Assembly (NCBI GenBank): GCA_015832175.1
Contig: WJXW01000006.1
Coordinates: 1,426,001 to 1,490,000 of the forward strand
DNA from: Paraphaeosphaeria minitans
Lineage: Eukaryota; Ascomycota; Dothideomycetes; Pleosporales; Didymosphaeriaceae
Direction of reading: 5' to 3'
DNA: 64,000 nucleotides
Part shown: positions 22,310-34,892 of the stretch, one piece after another
Layout of the letters: each line of letters starts with the position of its first letter
Numbering within the stretch: position 1 is the stretch's first letter
Translations under genes and position numbers: made by a program
The notes under the pieces: model-generated
The model's input: only the letters and a program-made list of their open reading frames with translations
Told to the model about the DNA's origin: nothing
Database searches by the model: none

Positions 22310-23142
22310 ATTGCCACGAAAGATGTGAATAATGGAGTGTATGTTGTTCGAACAGACAACTCCAAGAAAGACGTGCGCCAGTCGCGCCGAGCCCCACAGG
22401 AAGCCTTGAATCGAGCAGTACAGGTCAGCAAGACGTCATTACGACAGCCTGACGTACACAGGAAATGTAACACGGTGTGCGATACGAACTGACGCTGCTC
22501 TCGATTTTACGAAGTGTAGATTGTTGAGGTAGGTAATAAGTTCTGATTCTGTTGTTGAAGGCACAGAAAGAAACCAAGGATGACGTACATACCTACCGTA
22601 ATGCCAAAGCGCCCATCCACGTGATGATACGTACGCCCAGGTGCCGAACCAGGTGCCCAGGCGCAACGAAGATCGTTCACTTTGATATGGTATATAGTCT
22701 AGTTGTGATGTTGAGGCAAAGAAGGCACATAGCACTGTATTGATGCACGGTCGAACCTACCGTAGGTGATGCTAGGGGAGCTACGTCGTTCCTGGCTGCG
22801 TGGTAAGAGCTACTTCCCCTTGAGTCGAGCGACAACTTGGAAAGATTTGCCGACACTTCAGTTCTCCACCAAGCATCATAGCAAGCTCAATGGTACCCGC
22901 TGCAGAGTAATACTGAGGGTGTGGACTGTAGCAACGCCCGGCAGTGGCTTCGGCGGCGGGACCCACCCACCGAGCTTAAGAAGCGCGCTAAAATTATTTC
23001 TTGCCAAGAGTTCGGCGCAACTTTCTCTGCTCACCTTTGAACGTAAACTTCACGAATATGATAGCCTCTGTGATTGAGTGCTAGCGCAGGAATCCTGCTT
23101 TCGCGTCACATCCGCCGTTCAATCATCACACGATCCTTCGCC
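22310..23142. promoter_or_regulatory. Divergent promoter region, Csc1-like / UTP4
   Basis: 833 bp between divergent starts. It contains GGTAGGTA near 22527-22536, CATACCTACCGTA near 22588-22600 and CCTACCGTAGGTGA near 22757-22770, members of the same TAGGTA/TACCTA motif set. No gene seen. UTP4 translation could in principle start upstream at a non-ATG codon, but the ATG at 23143 fits the family. Confidence 0.45.
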
Positions 23143-25910
23143 ATGGACATTCACCGGTCGCGCTTCGTGCCATTCCCGCCATCCGCGATCAATGCGCTCG
23201 CGTTCTCTCACACCGAACCCACGCTCGGAAACAAAGATCCTGAAAGCTTAAGGCTTGCAGTCGGACGGGCAAACGGCAACATTGAGATTTGGAACCCAGC
23301 TCATGGTGCATGGCAGCAGGAACGAGTGTTTTACGGAGGCAAAGACCGAAGCGTGGAAGGCCTGGTATGGACGCAAGAGCCAGACAGTAAAGATGGCAAG
23401 GGGAAAATAACACAAGGAAGACTGCGTCTCTTCAGCATCGGCTATTCCAATAGTGTCACAGAATGGGACCTCGCCACGGGCCTGCCCATCCGGCACTCTG
23501 ATGGCAACAACAGCGAGGTGTGGTGTTTCGCGGCCCAGCCCAAGTTCTCCAAGTATGCCAAAGGACCCGAAGCAGAGGATGATATCCCCCAGAAACTAGT
23601 TGCAGGCTGCGCGGACGGAACCCTGGTGCTTCTCTCGACTGCAGACAACGATTTGAGATTTGAGAAGTTTGTCGCAAGGTCAATGGTAAAAAAAGCCCGA
23701 GTGCTGAGTGTTACTTTCAAGGACCGAAGAACTGTTATCGCCGGCTTCGCTGACAGTACTATACGGGTCTACGACACGAGGAACGGTTTCGTGATCAGGA
23801 GCATCTCGCTCGGTAACAGAGGACCTGGAGGACCGCGGGAAACGCTGGTCTGGAAAGTGAGGACCTTGCCAAACGGTGGCTTCGTGTCCGGTGACTCCAA
23901 CGGCGACATCTGCGTTTACGATGGCAAGAACTACAGTCAGACACAACGTATATCGGCTCATGAAGCGGACGTACTTGATCTCGCAGTATCTCGCGATGGC
24001 ACCAAGATGTTCAGTGGTGGTATGGATTGCCGGACGAGCTACTACACGTGCAACCCCCGCGGGAAGTGGCGCGAGGTCTCTCACCAAAGATATCACGAAC
24101 ACGATGTGAAGGCGATGGCTGCATATGATGGCGCGGGTCTCAGCGTATCGGTTTCTGGAGGTAAGCTGTTTTCTGGCCACTGTCAACGTATGCTAATGAT
24201 GCAGGTATCGACACTCAGCCTATCGTTCTCCCCATCCGAACTTATGGCAAAGAACTCAGCCGCGGTCTTCCTGCTTTACCCCATTCACCGCCCCTCATCA
24301 GCGCTCCCGATGCCCGCCTCATGGTCAGCTGGTGGAACTGTGAAATCCGCATATGGCGTGTCAAGGCTCAGGATGACAGCGTAGAAAAGCCGAAAGTCGT
24401 CGCCCGCTTAGCATTGCAAGGTGATGAGAACATCTCCTCCGTAAGCACCACGCGGGATGGCGGACTTTTAGCAGTTGCAACGGCAAGAGATGTCAAGCTT
24501 TTCCAATTGCTCGAAACAAGCACAGAACTAGGCTCAATCCTCCGCATAAAAAAGCTCGAGCTACCCTCAACTCTCGGCGCAAAACTTGTGCGATTCACAC
24601 CAGACGGCAAGTGGCTCGCTATCATTGACATGGCGAACGATGTATCAATGATTCGCATCATCCGAACCGAAGACGAGCGACCGCGAGCTCTGCACACACC
24701 TCTGCGTCTACACCGGATAGATCGAGGCGAAGACGCATCGGATCCTCTCAGCAGTTCTACTGGCTCCTACAATAGGTCCATATCACAAGCCGAATTTTCT
24801 CCGGATGGATCCGTCTTTGCTGTGGCTGATCTAGCGGGCTACGTGGACACGTGGGTCACAGAAGGACACGAGGATGCTACCGCGCCCGAAGTCGATGTAG
24901 ACGAGACTGATGCTACGCCTGCCGACGACGACGACGATGAATCTGAGGATGAGGAAGGTGCTCAAAAGCGAATAACGTTCCTCGGACAGCGGTGGATACG
25001 TAACCCATCGGCGCATCTGCTCCCATGTCTCGGATCCGCGCCTGCTTTGCTGTCTTTCGAACCCACATCAGGCAGTACTTCCCGCCCACAACCACGAGGC
25101 AACCCCGCGGTCCACCCGACACGAGGCAACCCACACCCGCATTCGCACGAGATCGCGGATACAGAGCATCGCCTACTTCTAGTGTCTGCCGACCAACAAC
25201 TGTACCTCTTCGAAGTCTTAGCCGGTCGGTTGTCAGAGTGGAGCAGGCGGAATCCGCCTTCCAGCTATCCATTGCAGTTCCGGACCTTGAAGTCTCCAAC
25301 AAAAGGGTGTATCTGGGATGTCAACAACCAACAGCGGCTATGGCTGTATGGTGAGGGATGGTTGTTCATGTTCGATTTGAACAGAGATCTCCCCATCCCG
25401 GAAACAATCGAGACACAAGATTCCACGAACAGGGAAGAGCTGGATAGCAAGACATCCAAGAAGCGGAAAAGGGAAGGCGCCAAGAAAGGTGTTAGTGGTG
25501 CGGGTGACGCGGTGGCCGAGAACGATGCGCCGGTAACGAAGATGCGGCGATTTGACAGCGCAGAGGATGACGAGTCGAAATCGCCAGCCGAGATCGGCTT
25601 ACACGGTGCCGAGATGGGTGAATCAGATGACGAAGCCGACAGCGAGCAGGGAGCTCTGATCAGTCTTCGAAGATGGAACGACGAGGTCGACGAAATGGAT
25701 GGAGCGAGTGATGATGTGGCGCAGGACACGGATGGGGCGATTGAAAAACAAAGACGGTCGCCTGAGCCCTGGTGGAACACGTTTCAATACCGGCCTATCC
25801 TGGGAATGGTGCGCATAGGGAAAGACGGCCAGTCGCTCGAAGTAATGCTGGTGGAGAGGCCTTCATGGGAGTTGGACCTTCCCCCACGTTTCGTAGGAGC
25901 TCACGAATAG
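23143..25910 (+). CDS. UTP4: U3 snoRNA-associated WD40 protein Utp4 (Cirhin homolog)
   Basis: Component of the t-UTP/UTP-A subcomplex of the small-subunit processome, needed for pre-18S rRNA transcription and processing in the nucleolus. Two exons (23143-24160, 24205-25910; 44-bp intron) give 907 aa. The start MDIHRSRFVPFPPSAINALAFS is typical. Two WD40 propellers are visible: N-terminal blades with LAVGRANGNIEIWNP, SVTEWDLATG, ADGTLVLLST, DSTIRVYDTRNG, GDSNGDICVYDGK; then after the intron, SWWNCEIRIWRVK and further blades to LFEVLAGRLSEW. An acidic insertion (about 595-615, DDDDDESEDEEG) and a Lys/Glu-rich C-terminal insertion are normal in fungal orthologs. The intron interrupts SGGIDTQPIVLP in frame. 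Very secure. Confidence 0.95.
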
Positions 25911-27963
25911 CGGAGTCGCGTGCATGGATGGCCATCAAAAAAAAACATTTTCTGCCACAGTTGCCACGCATTCCCCAGTTTTCGTGTTTCGGTTTCGGAG
26001 AAGGGCGCTGGTGTTTGGGCTCCGAACGCCACTTTGGACAAGGGCCATGTGTACTGTGTACGCAGCGAAAGCACAGAGACTTTTTTTAAGGCGTGGGGCG
26101 GGACGTGGGTTCTCGTCTCGAGGGAGGCTAACTTGTTTGGCGAGATTTCGTAAACTCGAGGTCGCGTTGCTACCATGACGGGCGGCGAATCAGGAGGCTT
26201 CGTCAGGGGATGTAACCTCGTCGCGGCGGTCAGTGAGATTTTTTTTCTATGATCGCCGTCATTGCACGTGGCTTGCCAGACACTTGGATGATTTTTGTGT
26301 TGCTTGTTCACCTTAGGGCTCGCGTGTATGATTTTTGTGTTGCTTGTTCACCTTAGGGCTCGCGTGTATGATTTTTGTGTTGCTTGTTCACCTTAGGGCT
26401 CGCGTGTATGAATTTTTGTGTTGCTTGTTCACCACCAGGGCTCAACCTTGTGGACTAGTAGATGCACGCAATCAAGCACAAGACTCAACCATTGTACCGG
26501 TTTAGTGCCTCCGGAGCCGCACATCAGTGGCTTCTTCGTGCTCGCAAGCTTGACCACCATTGCCGAACAGCATGCCAGCGTCGACGAAGATGTGTCGCAC
26601 GTAGCACGCGTGTCTGGACGGAATGGACGTAGGGGCTTACTAACTTACTACTAAGTTATCTACTTGCACCGCCAAGCACGGGCTGGCGAGATTACATGCA
26701 CCGCCAAGCATGCCAAGGCTGTTGCGGGACAGGCGAGATTTGGGTTCGCATGCGATGACGAGTCTCTCACGCACCCCGCAGCGGAAAAGGCATCAGAGAA
26801 GGTTGCGTCGAGCGAGTCGAGCGAGGCCTTTTATCATCACGCTGGACTTGTGCAAACAGTGAACGAATGAGGTGTCGGATGATTGGCAAAGTATCAGTTG
26901 AAAGCGGTTGAGGCGAGTCGGAACAGGGGTGACGGATGCAGTAAGCGTAGTCAAAGGGCCGCGTATTCAATGCAACAGGGCGAAGAACCAATCAGTGGGA
27001 TTACGCGTTCGTCCTCAGCGCGCGTGTAGTGAGGTGCTCGGCGGTGTTATGGGAGGCAAAGCATGTTGTGTTGACCCGGCATGTTCCTCAATCTCAAGTC
27101 GTGGTATCTATTGCGATGCAGCGCGGTATACACGGGTGATTAAGGTATAGCAGTACAGCACCGTCCGAGGCAGCCCTGCAGAGCATTTCATCCGCCACCA
27201 GACCCAGAGTGCTCCTCTCTTGCCGTTCCGGCGCTGAAAGGGAAAGAAGGCGCAACCGTCCACGCAGCGAAGACCGCCCGACAGCAGCAAAACACACGCC
27301 CACGCCCACGCCCACGCCCACACCCGCGATAATCGTAGGTAGTGTGGTTCTAATCATTCTCGCCAGGCTCATCAGGCACGAGAGCAGCTGCGAAAGAAAC
27401 TGCGTGAAAGCCCTCTTAGCGAGCGGACGCGCCATTGGCTCGTGGTCGTGCTGCCACGCAAGCTCGCGCAGGACGCGCGTAAGACTGTCAGTGACACTGA
27501 GCGCCGGCCCTCATCATCGCCCGGGCCCTCCCAACCCACACCCCGTTCCTCGACACACCACAAAGATCCTCTTTGACTCTGTCTTTCGTGCGCTCTACGG
27601 ACGCTGCGTTGCCGTCGCTTCAGTCGCATCGTGGCAGACGACGCCTGTAATACCTGCTGCCTCGCCCACAGTGCTGCGCCTTCGACCCTCCCCCCTCCCC
27701 CCATCCCATCACACAAGGGCTGTGCACTCCCGCCGCACCTAGCCAGCACCCCGGCACCAGCACCCCGGCACCAGCACCACCCAGCACCAGCACCACCCAG
27801 CACCAGCACCACCCAGGGCCCGCAGCCTGCGACACTATAACGCCGCCGCTCCCCCGTTCCGCCCATGCGCACTCGGAACGCATCCATCACTGCCACCACC
27901 GCCATCACCGCACTGTCGACTCGACGCCCCTCGCGACCGCTGCGAGCACCATCACATCCCACC
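25911..27963. other. 2-kb intergenic region with short repeats
   Basis: No supportable gene. Contents: the 40-bp array (listed); a duplicated TGCACCGCCAAGCA at about 26665 and 26698; a CCCACG hexanucleotide run near 27297-27322; and a degenerate CCAGCACCACC/CCCGGCACCAG array near 27740-27818 just upstream of the transglutaminase-like gene, probably in its 5' leader. Open frames on both strands at 27209-28139 are compositional shadows. Confidence 0.5.
26288..26447. repeat. 40-bp tandem repeat, 4 copies
   Basis: Unit begins ATGATTTTTGTGTTGCTTGT and ends AGGGCTCGCGTGT. Copies start at 26288, 26328, 26368 and 26408. The first three look identical; the fourth has an inserted A and a changed 3' half. 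The near identity suggests recent amplification. Lies about 380 bp downstream of UTP4. Confidence 0.92.
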
Positions 27964-29347
27964 ATGGAGCACTCGCACGGCGCATCACGGCCCGCCACCG
28001 CCCACCAGGACGCCAACCAGCTGGCTACCGAACTGACGGAGCGCTTTCGCCAGGTCCTCAGCACCAAGCGCATGAACGAACTCACATCGCGATCCGTACA
28101 GTCTCGCTCCTCATCGCCAGCACCCCGAAGCTTCGGCACGCCGCAGCCGCCACCCGTCCAGAACGCCCCGCCATCCTACTCGTCGCTCCGCAACATCCCC
28201 CAAGTACCCGAACCGCCCCAGGACGCCCGCTCGCTGCGCTTCAAGAACATGCTCCATTCGCTCTCCAACATGCCATTGCGATGGGAAAACCCCGGTCTGC
28301 TGGACGAGGCTCTACGGGTGGTCCCGCTGGAGCAGATCTACAACGAAGCCGAAGAAGAGAGCCAGATCCTCCAGGCCGAAGCCGAGAGCTTGGGCACTGG
28401 CAAGAAGGCTGCCTGGGGCTACCAAGACTGCGTGGTTCGAGCGCTCATGCGCTGGTTCAAACGCTCCTTTTTCTCGTGGGTGAACAACCCGCCATGTGGC
28501 CGCTGCTACTCGCCGACCATTGGCGTCGGTATGGCTGCACCGCTCCCGGACGAGCAGGCCCGCGGCGCCAACCAGGTCGAGCTCTACAAGTGCTCGCTAG
28601 AACACTGCGCTACTTTCGAGCGATACCCACGATACAACGATGCCTTCGTGCTCCTCCAGACCCGTCGGGGTCGATGTGGCGAATGGGCCAACTGCTTCAG
28701 CATGTTGTGCCGAGCCGTCGGATCAAGGGTCAGATGGGTTTGGAATGCCGAGGATCACGTCTGGACAGAAGTCTATTCGGTCCATCGCAAGCGCTGGGTA
28801 CATGTAGATGTCTGCGAGGAGGCTTGGGACAAGCCTCTTTTGTACACTCAAGGTACGCATCGTAATCCCGCTTCGAACCCCACGAACCCATTATTGACCG
28901 GTTTTAGGATGGGGCAAGAAGCTCTCATACTGCATCGCCTTCTCCGCAGACGGTGTTATGGACGTCACACGGAGATACGTGCGAGACGCTACCAAATACA
29001 GCGCTGAACGCACCCGCGCTCCCGAGGCAGTCCTTCATCATGTCATGAACGAGATCCGGAATCTGCGACGAAACAATATGAGCAAACAAGAAAAGTTCCG
29101 TCTCGAGGGCGAGGACATGCGTGAGGACCGTGAGTTGCGTACGCATGTCATCACCTCGATTGCACAATCTGTCAGCAAGATCAACGCCGACGACATCATC
29201 AGCGGACGAGCCACTGCACGAGCTGACTCGGATGTACCAAAGGCACTCGAAGGCCGAACCAGCGGCAACGCCCAGTGGATCCGTTCCAGAGGAGAACAGG
29301 GCCGTGGCACCCCCCATCAAGATCCTCAAAATCAGCACCCGCGATGA
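27964..29347 (+). CDS. PNG1: Peptide:N-glycanase-like transglutaminase-fold protein (Png1)
   Basis: Cytoplasmic PNGase family protein; canonical members deglycosylate misfolded glycoproteins before proteasomal decay, partnering Rad23. Two exons (27964-28852, 28908-29347; 55-bp intron) give 442 aa. I chose the ATG at 27964 (context CACCATGG); an in-frame ATG at 27865 would add 33 low-complexity residues. N-terminal third is Ser/Pro-rich. Zinc-binding CGRC and CSLEHC pairs precede the transglutaminase core with an apparently complete triad: Cys238 in GRCGEW, His265 in AEDHVW, Asp282 in HVDVCEE. The splice rejoins YTQ to [20 protein letters not shown], a family hallmark. Neurospora PNG-1 is reported to have lost catalytic residues, so retention here is worth noting. 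Function as an active enzyme is inference. Confidence 0.92.
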
Positions 29348-30071
29348 ACGATCCGGCTATTCCGCATTCGCTTACTACCCTACCCACCAGGAGTCCACTC
29401 TCGCCATACTAGACCCTCCAGGGCTCGGCCACGCTTCATTCGCCATGTCCCAGCGTTCGCCAATTAGCCTGGGTTGAGATGAGCTACCTCGACATCCACC
29501 ATCATTGAGCCGCGACATTACTCGCGCTTGTAACAACATCTATCTCAAACAGCACCACATGTAGCGTGGCTGCTACGGCGTTCTGGCGTACCGATCGCTT
29601 TCTAGACATTAGTCTTCAAGCTTAATGTCTACATCTCCACGACGGCGTTTCATTTTCGGGGATTGGTCGCCTGCAGCATTTTCACGACACGGGAGGGAGA
29701 CCGACATGTCTACAATTTTCGTTTCTACGACGTTTGGCGTGGAATTGGGCGAACATTTTTCTTTTCTTTTTATATACCACTCGCATCTTCGGTCACTTGC
29801 AATCCATCTGTTAGAGTGATGAGACATGTATTTTCATTTGTTACCACCACTGATATTTATTTTACTTTGCATGATGAAGGGAGGGGCAGCATCGGGTGCA
29901 TCGGGTGGCACATGTACGGAAGAAGATGGCTACCTAAATGGGCTACGTTGGAAGGCCTGGGAAGAAGAGTCACATGGACTTTGGGGCGGGCAGACGTGGC
30001 GGTGGGTGAGATGAGGGGATCCGAAGATGCAAGGCAGGACGCGCGTCGCTTGACGCAGTGCAGGCCGAGGC

Positions 30072-30110
<39 letters not shown>

Positions 30111-31932
30111 ATCGGAGGAAGTGCATTAGAAAACCAACAAGATTAGCATTCCAAACATGTGCATTTGGTGTAGACTACCGTGTTTTGCGTGCTTGTGATA
30201 TGAGATGAGATTAGGCGGGGGGTCGCGGGTTCTGCATGTGCTAGGTATCTAGGTAACGTGTGGACGTGTGGACCGGGGACAGGTAAAGTCACGTGCACAA
30301 GGAAAGCTCGTCTTGTACTCGTACTGCCACGGTCGGTCGGTCGGTCGGTCGTGTCTCATTGAGCACGTGTCTCACAGGCGTAGACTAGGTAAGACGTCCG
30401 AGTACAAGTGTACAAGGTCCTAATGTACCTGTTAGACCTCACAGCCCACTTGGTCGGTTGGCATCAGCCCGGGGCTAGGTAGGTAGAGCCAGTATCTAGG
30501 TAACGGGGAGCTCGATTCGAGGCGTATACGTTTCGCAGGCTTTTCTGGCCTTGTTTTGTCTTGCTTTGTTGTCTTGTCTTGTCTTGTCTTGCCTGGGTGG
30601 GTATGTCTGCGCTTGTCTTCTGCTGCAATGAGTAGATGGGTAGTCTAGATGGATGGCTTGCATGTCTATGCTTTGCTGAAACTACGGGATACCCACCTTG
30701 CCAGATATACCTACCTGGTGGATACCTGGGTTGACGAGAGTTTTGCAGGGGTTGAGCCCACTCTGCAGACAGACCGCCCGCCCAAGACTACGCCACCAGC
30801 CGCAGCCTTGGCATCGCCCGCAAGAGGGAAGATTCACACTTGTTCCGCCCCCCTTGGTCTAATTTTAACAGCGGGCGTTGGTGCTGGGGCTGGGGGCCGC
30901 TGCTTACGTGGGGCATATGATGGAGCTAAGGTTGCGCTCGTCGCTTGGGCTGAGCGTGTCTGTGTGTAAGGCCATGAGGGTGTCTCTGTGTAAGGCGGGG
31001 GAGGGTGTCTCCGTGCAAGGCGGGTGAGGGTGTCTCCGTGCAAGGCGGGTGAGGGTGTCTCCGTGTAAGGCGGATCAAGGTGTTGCCGACGACGGTGGTT
31101 GTGTACGATGATGTGCGCATGCGTGTCGTGCATTGCTCGTAATGAGAGGAGCTTGTTAAACAGCATGTAGACGAATGTAGCGAGAAGGACCTGCTAAACA
31201 GCTTATTACTATGTAGCCGAACAAGAGGAGTTCGTGCGGATTGGAGGTGGACTTTTGCTCGGGCTGATTGTGGAGATTTGTCGCAATGCCGCACGTCACC
31301 TAGCGTCGCCACGCCTTCAAGAACGAAGATCGAATGCAAGGCTGCACTCTGCCGACCGATGCAAGTTGAATTTCCCTCGATACTCCATGTGACGGACCTG
31401 CATACCTCGCAGACTTTATTTACTCTCCAAGGAGAAATATTCACAAGCGATATTCAAACAACGATGGCTGTCCATGACGCGCAGCTGCAACATCGAGTGG
31501 AGATTCTGGGGTTTGCGTAGTCATCAGCACCGCCATGCCACTTGATTGCGCGTTCCTACGGTAGGCTTAGAACCGTCAGCACGCTTGCAAGCTTCTTACT
31601 GGGAACGTCGAAAGCGTCTTGAGGCTGGTGCTGCGTCCCGCCGTCCCAGAAGGATGGAGTGGGCTGTTCGTGCGCCGGCACAGACCCTGTCCAGGGCTTC
31701 CCAGGGGGGCTGAGGGGAGCTGAGGCGGCGTCGACGGTCGACCCGTACAAAAGCTGGCCACCAGCCTACGCCGCTAAGACCATCCTACCATCGCCCTCGT
31801 GTCGCGCGCCTTTTCCTTGTTTGCATCCATCCATATATCTTGGGATCCCGCATCGCTTCTCGGGATACACGGTCGCTTTCTACCGCTCACTACGTTTCTG
31901 CGCATTCCGATATCCTTGGACAACTAGACACC
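29348..31932. other. 2.6-kb intergenic region dense in microsatellites
   Basis: No supportable gene on either strand. Visible: an ACG trinucleotide run of about 13 units at 30071-30110; GGTC tetranucleotide run near 30330-30349; TAGGTA-type motifs near 30240-30255 and 30475-30486; a GTCTT pentanucleotide run near 30570-30591; a 25-bp minisatellite (listed); and CACGTG sites at 30290 and 30364. The last few hundred bases should include the Sur7-like promoter. Confidence 0.5.
30976..31075. repeat. 25-bp tandem repeat, 4 copies
   Basis: Unit GAGGGTGTCTCCGTGCAAGG plus CGGGT, copies starting at 30976, 31001, 31026 and 31051, with single-base differences (CCGTG/CTGTG, GCAAG/GTAAG). Noncoding surroundings. 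Confidence 0.85.
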
Positions 31933-33017
31933 ATGGGCAAGGCAGGGCGTTTCGCGTGTATCTTCACGCCAATGGCGTTGACCATTGCAAGTCTTGTGTG
32001 CCTCGGTATCGTGTTGTCGGGCCAGGCATATCAGAAGAGTGATCTGTCAAAGGACCTGTACTTTTTCAAGGTGCGTTATTGATTCAAACCCAGCCTCGTC
32101 AACAAACCGACGCGACTTTCCCCATCCAAACCCCCGTATTGACTATTTATCCACAGGCCAATACCACAGGCTTCAAGAATGACCCAAAAAACGTCCTCGA
32201 CAACCTTCCCGAAGGCGTGACCCCCGAGGTCGTCAAGGACATGCAGGTCGCTGCCTCGGCTGGCAGCATGCGCGACATTTACCAAATTGGTCTCTGGAAC
32301 TACTGCGCGGCAGACCTGAAGGACGGCAAGGAGGAGAACTGGAACTGCACCGAGCGTCAGAATTATTTCTGGTTCAACCCTTTCGAGGTGTGGAACCTCG
32401 CCAACACCAGCATTCAGGCGGGCTTCCCCGAGGGCTTCCAGGACGGCATCGACACATACCACAAGGTCTCGCGGTGGATGTTCATCAGCTACATGATTGC
32501 GCTCGCCCTCACCGTTGCTGAGATTCTAGTCGGCATTTCGGCCATCTTCTCGAGGTGGGGCAGCTTGGTCACTACCATCGTCTCTACCGTACGTCTTTCC
32601 CGAAATCCCTACTCCTGATTGTAATTGGCGTTGACATCGATCCAGGCACAAACCCTATTCATGATCGCCGCGGCGACCACGTCCACCGCTCTCTACGGCA
32701 CCCTCATCTCCGTCTTCCGCACCGTCCTCGACCCCTACAACATCGAGGCCTCGTGGTCCGCCAAGATGCTCTCCGTGCTCTGGATCGGCGTCGCCTTCTC
32801 CGTCGCCAGTGGCTTCTTCTGGCTCATCAGCACGTGCTGCTGCTCCGGCAGGAGCCCCCACAAGAAGGTCGTCGTCGAGAAGACGCCCTACACGTACGAG
32901 AGGGTCGCGTCGCCTTACATGGGCGCCAGCGGGAACGCCCACCCGATGCACGACATGAGCGGCCAGCACGGCCAGACTGGACACACGTACGAGCCGTTCA
33001 GGCAGCAGCACGTCTAG
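31933..33017 (+). CDS. Sur7/PalI-family tetraspan membrane protein
   Basis: Four-helix plasma-membrane protein of the Sur7/Fmp45 type, associated with eisosomes and cell cortex organisation. Three exons (31933-32070, 32157-32588, 32646-33017) give 313 aa. Helix 1 is at about residues 10-31 (FTPMALTIASLVCLGIVLSG). The large extracellular loop holds the claudin-like motif GLWNYC followed by a second Cys in NWNCT, characteristic of the family. Helices 2-4 follow at about 155-175, 190-210 and 228-250 (MLSVLWIGVAFSVASGFFWL), then CCCSG, a likely palmitoylation cluster, and a cytosolic tail with Tyr, His and Gln. Introns of 86 and 57 bp sit in phase 0. Whether this is the Sur7 or Fmp45 ortholog is not decidable from sequence alone. 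Confidence 0.9.
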
Positions 33018-34892
33018 AGGCTGCTGTGGGGCCGAGCAGGCGGCGGAGAAGGGGGCGTGAGGACTGCGTGCTGCGCATGGTGATGGTTGATGATTGCGGT
33101 TCTGTGGATTGCGCGCGAGGGACAACGAGGCCGTCTTGATGACTATCATGATTTGCTATTTTGGTGGCTATACCACGAGGGAGGCGTTTTTGCGTGTTTT
33201 GGGTTGGGTTGGATACGGGTTGGCCATGTACAGACGAGATGGGGGAGTCGATCCTGTCCATGGGCTCATAATGGATTTGCACACGTGCTGCAAGAGTTTG
33301 CTCCCCTGCTCTGGTTCACCGATGGACTCGTCGTGCTATCACTAAATCTACCGCCGAATTTCTCTCGGGAAACCGTTTGGTTTGCAAGGAGAAAAAAAAA
33401 ATGAGAAAAGAAAACATGGTTGTACGTGCATGTATCACAAAAGACATCCCCCACGCGTGGACGGCAGCCTTGTCTCGTCCATGCACTCCACGGTGCGAAA
33501 CGAAACAAAGAGAGGTAGTCCACTGTGACCCTGGCAAGTGTCGAGAATGCCATGTCGGCTGAGTCGGTGCTGGAGAAGATGGCCTTGACCACCGATTCGG
33601 TACCTAGATAGATAGTCGACCGTTGCAAGCGAAGATGCCCATGACCACCGATTCGGTACCTAGATAGATGGTCGACTGAGTCGGTGCTGGAGAAGATGCT
33701 CTTGACCACCGATTCGGTCCCTAGATAGATAGTCGACCGTTGCTAGAGAAGATGCCCATGACCACCGGTTCAGTATCTAGACAGTTGACCGATGTTTAAA
33801 TCACCCCTAGCTGAGTTTCTCTCGGATGTGCCCAGTTTCTTCAAGCTACGTCTTGCGGATCACATGTCGACAACGTCCTCCGCGTCCGTAAATGGCAACA
33901 TCATGCCCCCCACCCGCGTGCTGTCCGGAAGGTGGTGTGTGTGTGGCTGGTGGGGTTCGGATCTGTGGCCCCCAGCAGCAACTATACCTTCCTCACCCCG
34001 CACACTGCGTTCCCAATATTCTCCGGAGGGTGGTGTGTGGGTGGCTGGTGGGGGTGGCGCGGTGGTGGTAGAGGTATATGATGGCCACCACGGTGGAAAC
34101 GACGCAGGGTGACAGGTAGAGCGCGCGTCACGATGCGTGACGCTCGCAAAGGCACACTGATGGCCCATAGGACGGCAACACGGTGAACTGTGGATGGATA
34201 CTCGATGTTGAAAACAGGCTAGGGACCAGGCGCAGCGGACGGCTAGCCTGAGATGATGTCTGTCCCAGTGTCCACCAGCGCCACGCCGAGGGCCGGCAGA
34301 CGTGCGGCTCATCTCGCCAACAACGCTCGACTCGATTTCATGGCATGGGCGGCGCGTCGAGTGGACCGCCATTTCGCAGGCGGCTCGTTTCTGCCAGAGG
34401 ACCGCGCCGTCCGACGAGTGCCCCTGGGCCCTGGCGCCCCCCAAGTGGGTATGGAAGCGCGTAGCCAAGTTGCCCAGAGACAGCTCCAGCGCTAATCACT
34501 CGGTGCTTGAGCCTTGCACTGCACCTGTCAGCAGCCTCAGCCACGCTGAATAGGTTCAATTCGTTATTCGACACTGCCTGGCTTCCGAAGAGAGAGACGC
34601 TGACCTGACCGAGAGCAACCCTGCAATAAGCTGCTACTTCACCCTGACCTCGTCGACTCGACTCGACCCGCCGCTCCTTTACTTTCCTTTCGCTCTTACA
34701 CCCTTCGCTGCGAGCGCCGCCTGCTTGACGCCCGTCTCTGCGCGAAATACTACGCCGCCCTCGCCCGCAGCAACTCTTTCCACAGCCATAGGGCAGATAT
34801 AGTCCCGCAGGCGGAGGGCTCGTAACCAAGTGCAAGCCCGAGGCAGCCTCGGAGGTTTCTGTTGCGCGGCTGGATGCGCGTATAGCTCCAAC
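33018..34892. other. 1.9-kb intergenic region with tandem duplications
   Basis: No supportable gene; the 202-codon frame at 33860-34468 (-) is compositional. Holds the 56/61-bp array (listed) and a duplicated GGTGGTGTGTG-GTGGCTGGTGG block near 33931 and 34029, about 96 bp apart. The region from about 34600 should carry the PAP2 gene promoter and leader. Confidence 0.5.
33540..33792. repeat. 56/61-bp tandem repeat, about 4 copies
   Basis: Copies sharing GACCACCGATTCGGTACCTA, then GATAGATAGTCGAC, start at 33587, 33643, 33704 and 33760, spacings 56, 61 and 56. Two linker versions alternate: one with GAGTCGGTGCTGGAGAAGAT and one with CGTTGCAAGCGAAGATGCCC, so the higher-order unit is about 117 bp. 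Confidence 0.85.

Noticed and set aside
27372..28139. 255-codon minus-strand frame
   Set aside because: Antisense to the repeat-rich leader and N-terminus of the PNG1-like gene, Gly/Cys/Arg-rich without features.
33860..34468. 202-codon minus-strand frame
   Set aside because: No domain, signal or conserved-looking block, and it runs across a duplicated GT-rich block. Treated as chance.
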